Assembly: GCF_030730865.1 (NCBI RefSeq)
Contig: NZ_JAVALZ010000003.1
Location: forward strand, 186,001 to 250,000
DNA from: Uliginosibacterium sp. 31-16
GTDB taxonomy: Bacteria; Pseudomonadota; Gammaproteobacteria; Burkholderiales; Rhodocyclaceae
Length of the DNA: 64,000 nt
Direction: 5' to 3'
A model generated the notes under the pieces. It ran no database searches. It worked only from the letters and a program-made list of their open reading frames with translations, and had not been told where the DNA came from. Made by a program: the position numbers and the translations under genes. Positions 28,135-37,524 of this stretch are shown piece after piece. Position 1 is the stretch's first letter, and each line of letters begins with the position of its first letter.

Positions 28135-28163
28135 AAAAAATCGCCCTTGATTATCAGAGGGCG
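28135..28163 (-). terminator. Terminator after pmbA
   Basis: CGCCCT and AGGGCG stem with a 10-base loop, followed by a six-T run on the minus strand, in the 101-bp gap before the TRAP gene. Confidence 0.75.
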
Positions 28164-28211
28164 TCTGAAACCCCAGCAGGAGGGAATACCCTTACCCGCC
28201 GGGATGGTGTC

Positions 28212-29570
28212 CTATTCCCCGGCAATGGTCATCCTGCCGATGACCAGTGACGGGCACTGCTTGCCGCCACGGATGATCGTGTCATTGCCGGTGGCAACGA
28301 TGTTGCGGAACATCTCGCGCAGGTTGCCGGCAATCGTGATTTCGTGCACCGGATGGCTGATTTCGCCATTCTCGATCCAGTAGCCGGCGGCTCCGCGCGA
28401 GTAATCCCCCGTCACGTAATTCACGCCCTGGCCGAGCAGATCGGTGACCAGCAGGCCGCGGCCGACTTCACGTGCCAGTTCTACCAGGCTCTTGTCGCCG
28501 GGGCGCAGGATCAGGTTGTGGCAGCCGCCCGCGTTGCCGGTGCTCTGCATGCCGAGCTTGCGTGCCGAGTAGCTGCCCAGGAAGTAGCCCTGCAGCACGC
28601 CGGCGGAAACCACTTCGCGTGCCTGGGTGGCGACCCCTTCGTCATCGAAGGGGGTGCTGCCCATGCCCTTGGGAATGTGCGGCAGCTCGTCGATGTGGAT
28701 TGTGTCCGAGAAGATCGGCTGGCCGAGTGCGTTGAGCAGGAAGCTGGCCTTGCGGTAGAGGCTGCCACCGCTGGCGGCATTCACGAAACTGCCGAGCAGA
28801 CCGCAGGCCTGGGGTGCTTCGAAGATCACCGGCACTTCCCCGGTCGGTGCGCGGCGCGAGCCCAGACGGGCCAGAGCACGGCGTGCAGCGTAATCGCCGA
28901 TGGCCGCCGGATCGGCCAGTTCGCGCGGGTCGCGCTTCGAGCTGTACCAGTCGCCGGTCTGCATGGCATCGCCTTCGCCGGCGATCACACCGACCGAAAT
29001 CGAATGGCGCGAGGTGGCGAAGCCGGCGCAGAAGCCCAGGCTGTTGGCCGACATGAATTGCGATTCCTGCACATACACGCTGGCGCCGTCGGAATTGGTG
29101 ATTTGCGGGCTGACGTCAAACGCAGCGGCTTCGCAGCGCTGGGCGATCTCGGTTGCGGCTTCGGGCGAAATTTTCCAGGCGTGGTGCAGGTCCAGTTTGC
29201 TGGCCGCGCTGGCCTTGCCGTGCCACAGGCGCTCTGCGTCGGGCAGGCCGGCGGCCGGATCGGGAGCGGTGAAACGCGCAATCGACAGGGCGGCATCCAC
29301 GCAGGCACGCAGGGCGCTGCGCGAAAAATCGGACGAGCTGGCGTGGCCGCGCTGCTGGCCGAGGTAGACGGTGACGCCGATGCCCTTGTCGCGGTTGTAT
29401 TCGATGGTTTCGAGCTGGCCACGGCGTACGCTGATGCTGCGACCAAAGCCCTCGGAGATGTCGGTTTCGCACGCGCTGGCGCCGCTGGCCCTGGCGTAGT
29501 CGAGGATTTCCTGTGCGAGATCGTGCAGTGCGGACTGGGAATAACTGAAACTGTCTTGCTTCTTGGCCAT
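28212..29570 (-). CDS. pmbA: Metalloprotease subunit PmbA (TldE)
   Basis: 452 residues. Partner of TldD in the heterodimeric TldD/E protease; this subunit lacks the HExxxH zinc motif, as expected. Family segments: ISVRRGQLETIEYNRDKGIG, SFVNAASGGSLYRKASFLL, GNAGGCHNLILRPGD and the C-terminal GYWIENGEISHPVHEITIAG. It diverges from yjgA, the usual neighbour of pmbA in proteobacteria. Confidence 0.96.
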   Translation of the reverse strand: MAKKQDSFSYSQSALHDLAQEILDYARASGASACETDISEGFGRSISVRRGQLETIEYNRDKGIGVTVYLGQQRGHASSSDFSRSALRACVDAALSIARFTAPDPAAGLPDAERLWHGKASAASKLDLHHAWKISPEAATEIAQRCEAAAFDVSPQITNSDGASVYVQESQFMSANSLGFCAGFATSRHSISVGVIAGEGDAMQTGDWYSSKRDPRELADPAAIGDYAARRALARLGSRRAPTGEVPVIFEAPQACGLLGSFVNAASGGSLYRKASFLLNALGQPIFSDTIHIDELPHIPKGMGSTPFDDEGVATQAREVVSAGVLQGYFLGSYSARKLGMQSTGNAGGCHNLILRPGDKSLVELAREVGRGLLVTDLLGQGVNYVTGDYSRGAAGYWIENGEISHPVHEITIAGNLREMFRNIVATGNDTIIRGGKQCPSLVIGRMTIAGE

Positions 29571-29598
29571 GAGGGGAGGTGGAGATGATGCGAAAGGC

Positions 29599-29604
29599 TA
29601 TAAT
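29599..29604 (+). promoter_or_regulatory. Possible -10 element for yjgA-mog
   Basis: A perfect TATAAT hexamer in the pmbA-yjgA divergent gap, 74 bases before the yjgA start. No clear -35 hexamer at 16-18 bases. Confidence 0.4.
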
Positions 29605-29677
29605 CTTAACGTCTTGAGACCCGCATGGCGCGGGCGGGTGCCAGATATCTGCGCGCCGGCCCCGCCTCACACAGGCA

Positions 29678-30265
29678 ATGACCCCAAAACACGAAATCGA
29701 CGACGACTCCTACTTTGTCAGCAAGTCGCAGAAAAAGCGCGACATGGACGCCCTGCAGGATCTGGGCAAGAAGCTTACCGAGCTGGGCTCGGGGAGCCTG
29801 AAAAAAGTCCCGATGTCCGACTCCCTGCGCGAAGCGCTGGCCGAGATGGCACGTATTACCTCGAACGGCGCACGTGCCCGTCAGCTGCAGTACATCGGCC
29901 GGCTGATGCGCAACGAAGAGGTCGAGCCGATCCACCGGGCGCTGGAAGCCATTGCCGGCAAATCCAATGTCGAGATCGCCAAGATGCACCGGCTGGAGAG
30001 GTTGCGCGAGCGCTTCCTCGAAGACGAAAGCATGCTCACCGAGATCGGCAATCTGTATCCGGCCGCCGACCTGCATCGCATGCGCCAGCTGCGTCGCAAT
30101 GCCATCAAGGAGCGTGCCGAGAACAAGCCGCCGAAGGCTTATCGCGAGCTGTTCCAGATCCTGCGGGAATTTGAAGAGGTGGGTGCACGTACCGAACATC
30201 CGCATCACAACAGCGAGGATGACGGCCATCACGGACGCCATCACGGCGGGCCGGCGGATGAGTGA
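29678..30265 (+). CDS. yjgA: Ribosome-associated protein YjgA/DarP (DUF615)
   Basis: 195 residues. DUF615 protein that binds the 50S subunit late in assembly. Conserved start SKSQKKRDMDALQDLGKKL and central ARQLQYIGRLMR and RLERLRERFL. The C-terminus after residue 170 is unusual: it is rich in histidine (HPHH, HHGRHH) and is absent from the core fold, possibly metal-binding or merely a low-constraint tail. The last 8 bases overlap mog. Confidence 0.93.
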   Translation: MTPKHEIDDDSYFVSKSQKKRDMDALQDLGKKLTELGSGSLKKVPMSDSLREALAEMARITSNGARARQLQYIGRLMRNEEVEPIHRALEAIAGKSNVEIAKMHRLERLRERFLEDESMLTEIGNLYPAADLHRMRQLRRNAIKERAENKPPKAYRELFQILREFEEVGARTEHPHHNSEDDGHHGRHHGGPADE

Positions 30266-30860
30266 TCTGCTGCGAGTGGACGCAATGCTGCGCATCGGGG
30301 TCGTCTCCATCAGCGACCGTGCCTCTGCCGGCGTGTATGCCGATCAGGGCGTGCCGGCGCTGCTGGAGTGGTTCGGCGCGGCATTTGCCAGCCCCTGGGA
30401 GGCTGTGCAGCGCCTGATCCCTGACGAGCAGGGGGTGATCGAAGCGACCCTGATCGAGCTGGCCGACGTGGCGGGCTGTCAGCTCATCGTTACCACCGGC
30501 GGTACCGGCCCGGCGCCGCGCGACGTGACTCCGGAAGCCACGCTCGCCGTGGCGCATCGGGAGATGCCAGGCTTCGGCGAAGAAATGCGGCGCATCTCGC
30601 GCCATTTCGTACCCACCGCCATCCTCTCGCGCCAGACCGCTGTCATTCGCGGGCAGAGCCTGATCATCAATCTGCCGGGCCAGCCCAAGGCCATCCGCGA
30701 AACGCTCGAAGGCCTGCGCGATGCTGACGGAAAATTGCTGGTCGAGGGGATTTTCGCCGCCGTGCCGTATTGCATCGACCTGATTGGCGGGCCGTATGTC
30801 GAAACCCATGCCACCGTGAGCAAGGCCTTCCGGCCCAAGAGCGCGGTGCGGGTGAAGTAA
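30258..30860 (+). CDS. mog: Molybdopterin adenylyltransferase
   Basis: 200 residues, closely resembling Escherichia coli MogA, which adenylates molybdopterin before molybdenum insertion. Visible motifs: RIGVVSISDRASAGVYADQG, LIVTTGGTGPAPRDVTPEAT, EMPGFGEEMRRIS and LIINLPGQPKAIRETLEG. The ATG at 30258 overlaps the end of yjgA; an ATG at 30285 gives a length closer to MogA and is possible. No other molybdenum-cofactor gene is near. Confidence 0.95.
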   Translation: MSDLLRVDAMLRIGVVSISDRASAGVYADQGVPALLEWFGAAFASPWEAVQRLIPDEQGVIEATLIELADVAGCQLIVTTGGTGPAPRDVTPEATLAVAHREMPGFGEEMRRISRHFVPTAILSRQTAVIRGQSLIINLPGQPKAIRETLEGLRDADGKLLVEGIFAAVPYCIDLIGGPYVETHATVSKAFRPKSAVRVK

Positions 30861-30870
30861 TCTCGGCACT

Positions 30871-30990
30871 GCTGCCTGTAGAGCCGCTGCTGGCGGACTT
30901 CTCCGCCAGGCATGCCCGGCGTGCCGCATGGCCCCTGCATTGCCAGCATGCCTGCTTCTCAAGCCACGTCACATGCGGTTCTTCAGGCAG
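30871..30990. repeat. REP/BIME-like intergenic repeat, copy 6 (full element)
   Basis: Left unit GCCTGTAGAGCCGCTGCTGG with CGGACTTCTCC, central spacer with CATGCC and a right unit ending GCGGTTCTTCAGGC. It fills half of the 231-bp mog-patatin gap; the rest shows nothing recognisable. Confidence 0.65.
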
Positions 30991-31091
30991 GTGCAGGCTG
31001 GTTTCTTTTCCGGTACTCGCTTATGCTCGCAGAGCATGCTGCAGGCATTGATCTGCCTCGCGCCTTGAAACCCTTTCGCTTCCGTCGCCCG

Positions 31092-33272
31092 ATGAAACCG
31101 ATGCGCACGATTCTCTGCTGTCTGCTTGCCATGCTTGGGGCGCACGCCAGTGCGGCCGAAAGTCCGCCGCGTGTTGCCCTCGTCCTGGGCGGAGGGGGGG
31201 CTCGCGGGGCGGCGCACATCGGCGTGCTGGAAGTGCTGGAGCGCGAACACATCAAGGTGGATTGTGTGGCCGGCACCAGCATGGGGGCGCTGGTGGCGGG
31301 TGCCTATGCCGCCGGCCTGACGCCGGCGCAGATGCGTACGCAACTGGGTGAAGCAGACTGGAACGACATGTTTCAGGACAATCCCACCTCGACCGAACTG
31401 CGCTATCGCAATTACCTGATCTCGCAGCAATTCCTGCCCGGCTCGGAAATGGGCTTCGGCAAGGCTGGCGTGCAGTATCAGTCCGGCGTGGTGGTCGGAC
31501 AGAAGATCAAGCTGTTCTTCAACCAACTGGTGCATGCCGAGCGGGGCGATCCGCAGATCGAGGCTTTGCCCTTGCCTGTCGCGTTGATTGCAACGGACAT
31601 CGGCACAGGCGAGCGCGTGGTGTTCCGTGATGGCAGCCTGACTCAGGCCATGCGCGCGAGCATGTCGGTGCCCGGCCTGCTCGCGCCGCTGGAGTATCGC
31701 GGACGCAAGCTCGTCGATGGCGGGCTGGTCGACAATCTGCCGGTACGCGAGGCACGGGAGCTCTGCAAGGCCGACGTGGTGATCGCGGTGAATGTCGGCT
31801 CTCCCTTGCTCAAGGCCGAGGAGGTTGGTTCGCTGCTGACCGTGTCGGCGCAGATGGTCAACATCCTCACCGAGCAGAATGTCACCCAGTCCATTGCCAG
31901 TCTGGACAAGACCCGCGATATCTATCTGCGCCCCGATCTGAATGGCATTTCGGCCGGCGATTTCGCGCGCAACGCCGAAACCGCAGACCGGGGCCGTGTG
32001 GCCGCAGAAGCCATCGTGCCGCAATTGCGTCGTCTGGCTGTGGACCAGGCGGCCTATCTGGCTTGGCGTCAGCGCTTTGATGACGCCGCTTTGCCGCCCC
32101 GGCGCATTGATGCGATTGAAATCGCCGGTCTGAAGCATGTGAATCCCGAAGTCGTGAAACGCCACATCACCGTCAAGGATGGTCAGGCGCCCGACACCAG
32201 CCAGATCAGGCGTGATCTGCTGCGTGTGTACGGCGACGGCGATTACGAATCGGTGGATTACAGCGTGATCAATGAGCACGACAAGAGCGTGCTGCGCATC
32301 ACGCCCATCGAAAAGCCCTGGGGGCCGGATTACCTGCGCTTCGGTTTGAAGCTGGAGAGCGTGATCGGCAAAAGCGCCAACTTCGGTCTGCGCGGTGGCC
32401 TCCACAAGACCTGGCTGAACAGTTATGGCGGCGAAATGCTGCTGCTCGGCGAGCTGGGCCAATCCTCCGCGCTGGGGCTGGAACTCTACCAGCCGCTGGA
32501 TCCTGCGCAGCGTTTCTTCTTCCAGCCGCAGATCAGTTATCGCCGCACCCAGCAGTCGCTGTACGTGGACAACTGGAATCTCGCCGAATACCAGGTGCGC
32601 AAGGGTGAGATCCTGCTCGCAGCGGGCACCTCCTTTGGCAGCTCCGGGCAGATTCGCGCCGGCTGGAGCGGGCGCGAATACGTCTACACGCTCGAAACCG
32701 GCGTGCCCCTGCTGCCCGAGGAGCGCAAGTGGAGCAGCGGACCGGAGGTGCGGCTGGATATCGACAATTTCGACCGTCTGTATTTCCCGCAGAAAGGCTG
32801 GTCTTTCAGCGGGCGCTATTTTGATTCCGCGACGTATCGCTACAGCAAGCTGTCGGTTGAGGCCAAAGGTGCCTGGACCTGGCGTGATTTCGTGCTCAAC
32901 GGTCAGGCGCGACACATCAGCTCGCCGCAGGGGCGCCTGCCGTATTACGACGCCGCCACGCTGGGCGGCTTCAGGAATCTCTCCGGTTACGTGAACGACC
33001 AGATCATGGGCGACTCGCTCAGTTTCGGCAGCCTTGGCGTGGAGCGCATCATCGGCCGCATGCCGCTGGGGCTGCGCGGCGACATGCGACTGGGGGCGAC
33101 CATGGAGGCCGGGCGCGTCGATGGGCGCATGACCGAACTCAACCGGCAGGGCTGGTTGACATCCAACGCCCTCTACCTTGGCGGTGAGACTCCGCTGGGC
33201 ATCATGTACCTCGGCTGGGGACATGCGCGCAATTCCTCCTCGCACTGGTACCTGTTCATTGGTACGCCGTGA
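31092..33272 (+). CDS. Patatin-like phospholipase, type Vd autotransporter (PlpD-like)
   Basis: 726 residues, about the size of Pseudomonas PlpD. Signal peptide (1-21, ending ASA); patatin lipase domain with oxyanion motif GGGGARG, nucleophile S63 in GTSMG and catalytic D209 in DGGLVDN; a POTRA domain (about 340-410); and a C-terminal 16-strand Omp85-like barrel ending in an aromatic-rich strand (WYLFIGTP). PlpD proteins are type Vd secreted lipases. An in-frame start at 30912 lies in repeat DNA and is rejected. Flanked on both sides by REP-like repeats. Confidence 0.93.
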   Translation: MKPMRTILCCLLAMLGAHASAAESPPRVALVLGGGGARGAAHIGVLEVLEREHIKVDCVAGTSMGALVAGAYAAGLTPAQMRTQLGEADWNDMFQDNPTSTELRYRNYLISQQFLPGSEMGFGKAGVQYQSGVVVGQKIKLFFNQLVHAERGDPQIEALPLPVALIATDIGTGERVVFRDGSLTQAMRASMSVPGLLAPLEYRGRKLVDGGLVDNLPVREARELCKADVVIAVNVGSPLLKAEEVGSLLTVSAQMVNILTEQNVTQSIASLDKTRDIYLRPDLNGISAGDFARNAETADRGRVAAEAIVPQLRRLAVDQAAYLAWRQRFDDAALPPRRIDAIEIAGLKHVNPEVVKRHITVKDGQAPDTSQIRRDLLRVYGDGDYESVDYSVINEHDKSVLRITPIEKPWGPDYLRFGLKLESVIGKSANFGLRGGLHKTWLNSYGGEMLLLGELGQSSALGLELYQPLDPAQRFFFQPQISYRRTQQSLYVDNWNLAEYQVRKGEILLAAGTSFGSSGQIRAGWSGREYVYTLETGVPLLPEERKWSSGPEVRLDIDNFDRLYFPQKGWSFSGRYFDSATYRYSKLSVEAKGAWTWRDFVLNGQARHISSPQGRLPYYDAATLGGFRNLSGYVNDQIMGDSLSFGSLGVERIIGRMPLGLRGDMRLGATMEAGRVDGRMTELNRQGWLTSNALYLGGETPLGIMYLGWGHARNSSSHWYLFIGTP

Positions 33273-33279
33273 TGCAGGT

Positions 33280-33400
33280 GGCTGCAGAGCCGTATCTGGC
33301 GGGCTTCTATGAGGTGCATGCCCGGAAAGTCATGTCCCGCAAGAGTTTCACGCATGCCTGCCTGCATACGCTCGCCAGCAGAGGCTCTGCGGGCAGGGGC
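33280..33400. repeat. REP/BIME-like intergenic repeat, copy 7 (full element)
   Basis: GGCTGCAGAGCCGTATCTGG with GCGGGCTTCTATGAGG, a CATGCCCGGAAAG spacer, and a right unit AGAGGCTCTGCGGGCAGG. Directly after the PlpD-like stop codon; the following 150 bp before the lipoprotein gene show no other feature. Confidence 0.6.
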
Positions 33401-33556
33401 TGCTGATCGTGCCTAGCTGATCGCAGCTTGCTGCCAGCACATCCGGACGCACGGCACGGAAAACCCGCTTGCCGCTCGCCCGGCTTCCTTGCGCCTTCAT
33501 CGGCTGGTGACCGGAATGCGTTGTGGCAAGTCGTCTGCGCTGATTAAATTGGCAGT

Positions 33557-34117
33557 ATGAACAAACCCGGTTCCCCCTTGCTGCGCTCCACCCTTCCGTT
33601 CGCCGGAATTCTGCGCGGCAGCATCCTGATGCTCGCCCTGAGCCTGTGCGGTTGTGCGCCGCTGGCGCTGAGCCTGGTGGGGGCGGGGGCTGGCGCGGGT
33701 ATCAGCCATCAGGTGAATGGCGTGGCGGCGCGGACCTTCAGCGAGCCCTTGCCGCGGGTCAAAAAGGCCTCGTTGATGGCGGCACGGCGCATGAGTTTCC
33801 AGTTCGAAGCGACCGATGCCACCGAGAAGGGCCAGGTTCTGAAAGGGCGCGTGGCCGATCTTGATATCGATGTCGAGCTTGAAATCCTGTCGACGTCCGT
33901 GACGCGGGTCAGCGTCAGCGCCCGCAAGAACATCCTGCGTCTGGACGGAGCGACCGCTCAGGAAGTCATCGTCCAGATCGAGCGGGCACTCGTGAGCACC
34001 GAGATGGCCGAAACGGGAGACACCAAGGACGCCCAGGCCCGGGTGACTCGTCTGGAAAACAGCAGCCCGGCGCGGAATCCGAAGACGCGGGGCAAGACCA
34101 AGGGCGATCCGATCTAG
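33557..34117 (+). CDS. DUF3568 lipoprotein
   Basis: 186 residues. Signal peptide with lipobox LSLCGC near residue 30, a glycine-rich segment, then a DUF3568-type domain (about 55-145, KKASLMAARRMSFQFEATDA ... RVADLDIDVELEILS). The C-terminal tail is polar and lysine-rich. Function unknown. Ends 2 bp from the convergent diguanylate cyclase gene. Confidence 0.82.
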   Translation: MNKPGSPLLRSTLPFAGILRGSILMLALSLCGCAPLALSLVGAGAGAGISHQVNGVAARTFSEPLPRVKKASLMAARRMSFQFEATDATEKGQVLKGRVADLDIDVELEILSTSVTRVSVSARKNILRLDGATAQEVIVQIERALVSTEMAETGDTKDAQARVTRLENSSPARNPKTRGKTKGDPI

Positions 34118-34119
34118 GC

Positions 34120-35472
34120 TCAGGCATCCTGAGGGCTTGCAAACAGCAGGCCACCGCCACTCGCCTTGATTGCATACATCGCCGCATCAGCCGCCGCCAT
34201 CAGGGTTTCGAGCTGTCTGCCATGCTGCGGATAAAGCGCGATGCCCAGGCTGACCCCCAGTTTCAGTTCCAGCCCTTCAACATGCAGGGGCGCTTCAAAC
34301 TGACCGATGATGCGGCGGGCCAGAGCCTCGGCCTGATGCGGATTGTCGGCATCAAAGGACACCAGAAACTCATCGCCACCGAAGCGGGCCAGCAGGTCAT
34401 TCTGGCGGCACACCTGCTGCAGACGCCGGGCCATGAGTTGCAGCACCCGGTCGCCGATGGCATGACCGTACCTGTCGTTGATCGCCTTGAAACCATCAAA
34501 GTCGAACAGGATCAGCCCCGGCGGCGTGCCACCATGCCGGGCCTGTTCCAGCCTGCGTGTCAGACAGGGCAGGATGAAGGCGCGGTTGGCCAGCCCGGTC
34601 AGCACATCCGTGTTGGCAATCAGGCGCAGCTCACCTTCGAGCTGTTTGCGCCGTTCAATGTCCAGAGCCAGCTCGCCATTGACCCGCTCCAGCTCGGCGG
34701 TGCGTTCGCGTACCGCAGCTTCCAGCTGTTCGTTCTGCGCCAGCAGCTCGCGCCGGGCCTCCAGCAGGCGGTGCATCAGGCGCGAGAACGCCAGATAGAG
34801 CCGGCCGATATCGTCATTCCGGCCATCCGGCAGTGTCGGCAACTCCTGCAGTGTGTCCGGCTGAATGCTGTCCGCCGTGCGCACCAGCTCCGCCAGTGGC
34901 CGCCCCACGGAACGCCAGAAAATGGCCTGCTGGATGAGCAGGCCGACTGCAAACAGCAGCAGCCCGCAGGCCAGCAGCCAGCCTATCCGGCCCAGGGTCG
35001 AGGTAATCAGCGCGGCATTGTTGATGAGCACCAGGGTGTAGCCACGTACCGCGCCCGATGGATGCAGAATCGGACTGGCAAACAGGCGTCCTGCTGCGGA
35101 ATTCACCGCATGTGAAGCATCTGCATCCGGCAGCTCCGCGCCTGCAGGCCAGCCCAATGGCTCCGGTCCGCTGTGATACAGCACCTGCCCCTGCAGACCA
35201 AGGATGGCCGCCCCGCGCAGCAACGGGTCGTTGTGGATGACCTCTGCGCATTGTTCGTCGAAGTCGACCAGATCCTCCAGCCGCATCTCCAGGGCCACCA
35301 GACGTCCGGTACGCACGGCCAGCTCTTCACTGGCCTGTCTGGCGCGCAGATGTGCGTTTTCGTACTGTTGTTGATACAGGAACAGCCCTCCCAGCGCACT
35401 CAGCACCAGCGTGACCGCCGCGGCGAACACCATCGAGATCAGGCTGATGCGCAAGGGCAGGGAAATCGTCAT
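34120..35472 (-). CDS. Membrane diguanylate cyclase with HAMP-like linker
   Basis: 450 residues. First transmembrane helix at about 8-32, a periplasmic sensor segment (about 35-160), a second helix (about 165-187), a HAMP-like region, a coiled coil (230-275) and a GGDEF domain. The active site GGDEF is intact at 365-369 and the product-inhibition I-site RQND is at 356-359, so it should make cyclic-di-GMP and be feedback-limited. Monocistronic and convergent with the DUF3568 gene. The ligand is unknown. Confidence 0.94.
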   Translation of the reverse strand: MTISLPLRISLISMVFAAAVTLVLSALGGLFLYQQQYENAHLRARQASEELAVRTGRLVALEMRLEDLVDFDEQCAEVIHNDPLLRGAAILGLQGQVLYHSGPEPLGWPAGAELPDADASHAVNSAAGRLFASPILHPSGAVRGYTLVLINNAALITSTLGRIGWLLACGLLLFAVGLLIQQAIFWRSVGRPLAELVRTADSIQPDTLQELPTLPDGRNDDIGRLYLAFSRLMHRLLEARRELLAQNEQLEAAVRERTAELERVNGELALDIERRKQLEGELRLIANTDVLTGLANRAFILPCLTRRLEQARHGGTPPGLILFDFDGFKAINDRYGHAIGDRVLQLMARRLQQVCRQNDLLARFGGDEFLVSFDADNPHQAEALARRIIGQFEAPLHVEGLELKLGVSLGIALYPQHGRQLETLMAAADAAMYAIKASGGGLLFASPQDA

Positions 35473-35664
35473 CGAGACTCCGTAGCGTGCATCGGGAAGC
35501 CGGGTGGATTCCCTTGATGGAACACCGGAACGACCTTGTGATGAAGTGGTCTTGCCAGCCTAGCGTATCGCACGGTCTTCTTGAGTTGGAACAGATCAAG
35601 GGAATGGCTTCTGTTTGCCGGACCGGGCGGGCTGGTGGATGTGAGCAAGGCGCCTGTTGCTGCA

Positions 35665-35699
35665 AAGCAAAACGCCCACTCCTGGCGGAATGGGCGCTT
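35665..35699 (-). terminator. Terminator after ycaO
   Basis: CGCCCA/TGGGCG stem with partly paired interior, followed by TTTT on the minus strand. The rest of the 252-bp gap up to the diguanylate cyclase start shows no further feature. Confidence 0.65.
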
Positions 35700-35724
35700 C
35701 GCGGGAAGACGGGGCTCTTGCTCC

Positions 35725-37446
35725 TTACTTCATCTTTTGCAGCTTGGCATAGGCCGCCAGCAGCTTGCCGTGCATCACGCAGCCGTCGAGATTCATGCCC
35801 GGCGAAGGGGTGCCGAAGAAGCGCAGTTCGCCGCTGAGCGTACGCATGGCGAGATCCAGCGTTTCCTTGCCGTAGAGGCCGAGAAGCGCCTCCATGTACA
35901 TGTGGTCGTCGTCCAGTCGCAGCAGGTTTTCAATGCAGCTGTATACGCGGCGCCGTGCCGGGTTGAGCTGGCCGAAGTTGCCGACCCATTGCAGGCCGGC
36001 ATCCACCGCATCTTCGTCGCCGATGGCGAGCGCCAGCAGGCATTTGAGTTCGCCCACGCGCAGGTCTTCCCACAGGGTGCCTGGGTCGGCAGCCAGACCG
36101 ATAAGGGCAGCGACCGGCTTCTGCTCGTCCAGATCGATGTCGTTCAGCGCTTCGAGCAACTCGGCGCATTGCGGCTCGCTCATTTCCTGCCACTGCAGGA
36201 TGGAAGGGCGCAGGTCGTTGCCAACGCTGTTGTTGTCGAAATCGAGCTCGTCGATTGGGTAAATTTCAGACATGCCGGGCACGAGGATGCGGCAGGCATA
36301 CACGCCCAGGTGCGTGAAGTCGGCAATCAGGATGTCGTGGCCAGCGGCATGGATGATGTCGGCGAGGCGCTCGAAGTCTTCGGTGGTGGTGCCGGCGAAG
36401 TTCCAGTCACAGAACTCGAAATCCGGTTCGTTGCCGAGGAAATCCCAGTGCACGGTGCCGGAAGAATCGACGAAGTGGATCTCGATGTTCGGCACCGAGG
36501 CAACGTCTTCCAGATCATGGCTGGCGGGTGGGAAACCATCCAGCGCGGCGAGCGCACGACCTTGCAGGAGCTCGGTGAGCGCGCGCTCCAGCGCGACTTC
36601 AAACCGCGGGTGGGCGCCGAAGCTGACGAATACGCCCTGATCGTGCGGATTGAGCAGGGTGACGTTCATGACCGGGAATTCGCCGCCAAGCGAGGCGTCG
36701 CGCACCAGAATGCCGAAACCGGCGTCGCGCAGACCCTTGATGCCGGCGGCGATCGCCGGGTAGCGGGCGATCACATCTTCTGGCACTGCCGGCAGGCACA
36801 GGCCTTCGCGGATGACCTTGAACTTCACATGGCGCTCCAGCACCTCGGAGAGTGCCTGAGCACGGGCTTCCGGTGCTGTATTGCCGGCTGACATGCCGTT
36901 GCTCACATACAGGTTGCTGATGATGTTGACCGGCACATGTACGGTCACGCCGTCGCGCTGGCGCACGTAGGGAATCGTGCAGATGCCGCGTTCCAGATTG
37001 CCGGTGTTCAGATCGACCAGTGCCTCCGCGTCGATCTCACCGCCGGGGTTGTAGAACTTCTGCAGCTCGGGCGTCAGGATGCCCTCGGGCCAGTCCCATT
37101 CGTCGTTGGTGGCGAACCACTTCTCCTGCGGGTAGTGGGCAAACTTTCTTGTGGCGTTGGTCTCGCCGAGGTAGTAGTGCGACCAGAAATAGTTGCACGA
37201 GAGGCGCTCAAAGAATTCGCCGAGTGCGCTGGCGCGTGCCGCCAGCTGCGTGGCGCCCTTGCCGTTGGTGTAAAGCAGCGGGCAATCCGCGTCGCGCAGA
37301 TGCACCGACCAGACGTTGTCGACCGGGTTGAGCCAGCTGTGCTCTTCGGCGCGGAAACCGATGGCGGCGAGCTTGCCCTGCAGGGTGGCGATGGTGGCTT
37401 CGAGGGAAGCATCCTTGCCGGGGATGAAATGTTCTTGAGTCGTCAT
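35725..37446 (-). CDS. ycaO: YcaO cyclodehydratase-family protein
   Basis: 573 residues, colinear with Escherichia coli YcaO, which supports beta-methylthiolation of ribosomal protein S12 by RimO. The YcaO ATP-binding region is recognisable in NGKGATQLAARASALGEFFE, EARAQALSEVLERHVKF and RFEVALERALTELLQGR; a repeat-type helical C-terminal domain follows. No RiPP precursor or partner dehydrogenase is nearby, which favours the housekeeping YcaO type. Confidence 0.93.
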   Translation of the reverse strand: MTTQEHFIPGKDASLEATIATLQGKLAAIGFRAEEHSWLNPVDNVWSVHLRDADCPLLYTNGKGATQLAARASALGEFFERLSCNYFWSHYYLGETNATRKFAHYPQEKWFATNDEWDWPEGILTPELQKFYNPGGEIDAEALVDLNTGNLERGICTIPYVRQRDGVTVHVPVNIISNLYVSNGMSAGNTAPEARAQALSEVLERHVKFKVIREGLCLPAVPEDVIARYPAIAAGIKGLRDAGFGILVRDASLGGEFPVMNVTLLNPHDQGVFVSFGAHPRFEVALERALTELLQGRALAALDGFPPASHDLEDVASVPNIEIHFVDSSGTVHWDFLGNEPDFEFCDWNFAGTTTEDFERLADIIHAAGHDILIADFTHLGVYACRILVPGMSEIYPIDELDFDNNSVGNDLRPSILQWQEMSEPQCAELLEALNDIDLDEQKPVAALIGLAADPGTLWEDLRVGELKCLLALAIGDEDAVDAGLQWVGNFGQLNPARRRVYSCIENLLRLDDDHMYMEALLGLYGKETLDLAMRTLSGELRFFGTPSPGMNLDGCVMHGKLLAAYAKLQKMK

Positions 37447-37524
37447 GGACGTGCGCCGGTCGGATGGGGGAGGCGCATTCTACGGGGTAAACCGCAGGTA
37501 GTCCGGAGTTCAGACGGCTGCGAG

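Noticed and set aside
30969-33245. A 758-codon minus-strand frame opposite the PlpD-like gene
   Set aside because: The plus strand encodes the patatin and barrel motifs; the antisense frame shows none.
16504-37446. tldD, pmbA and ycaO as parts of a RiPP biosynthesis system
   Set aside because: The three genes are far apart, on different strands and each in its usual housekeeping context; no precursor peptide, dehydrogenase or exporter is nearby.
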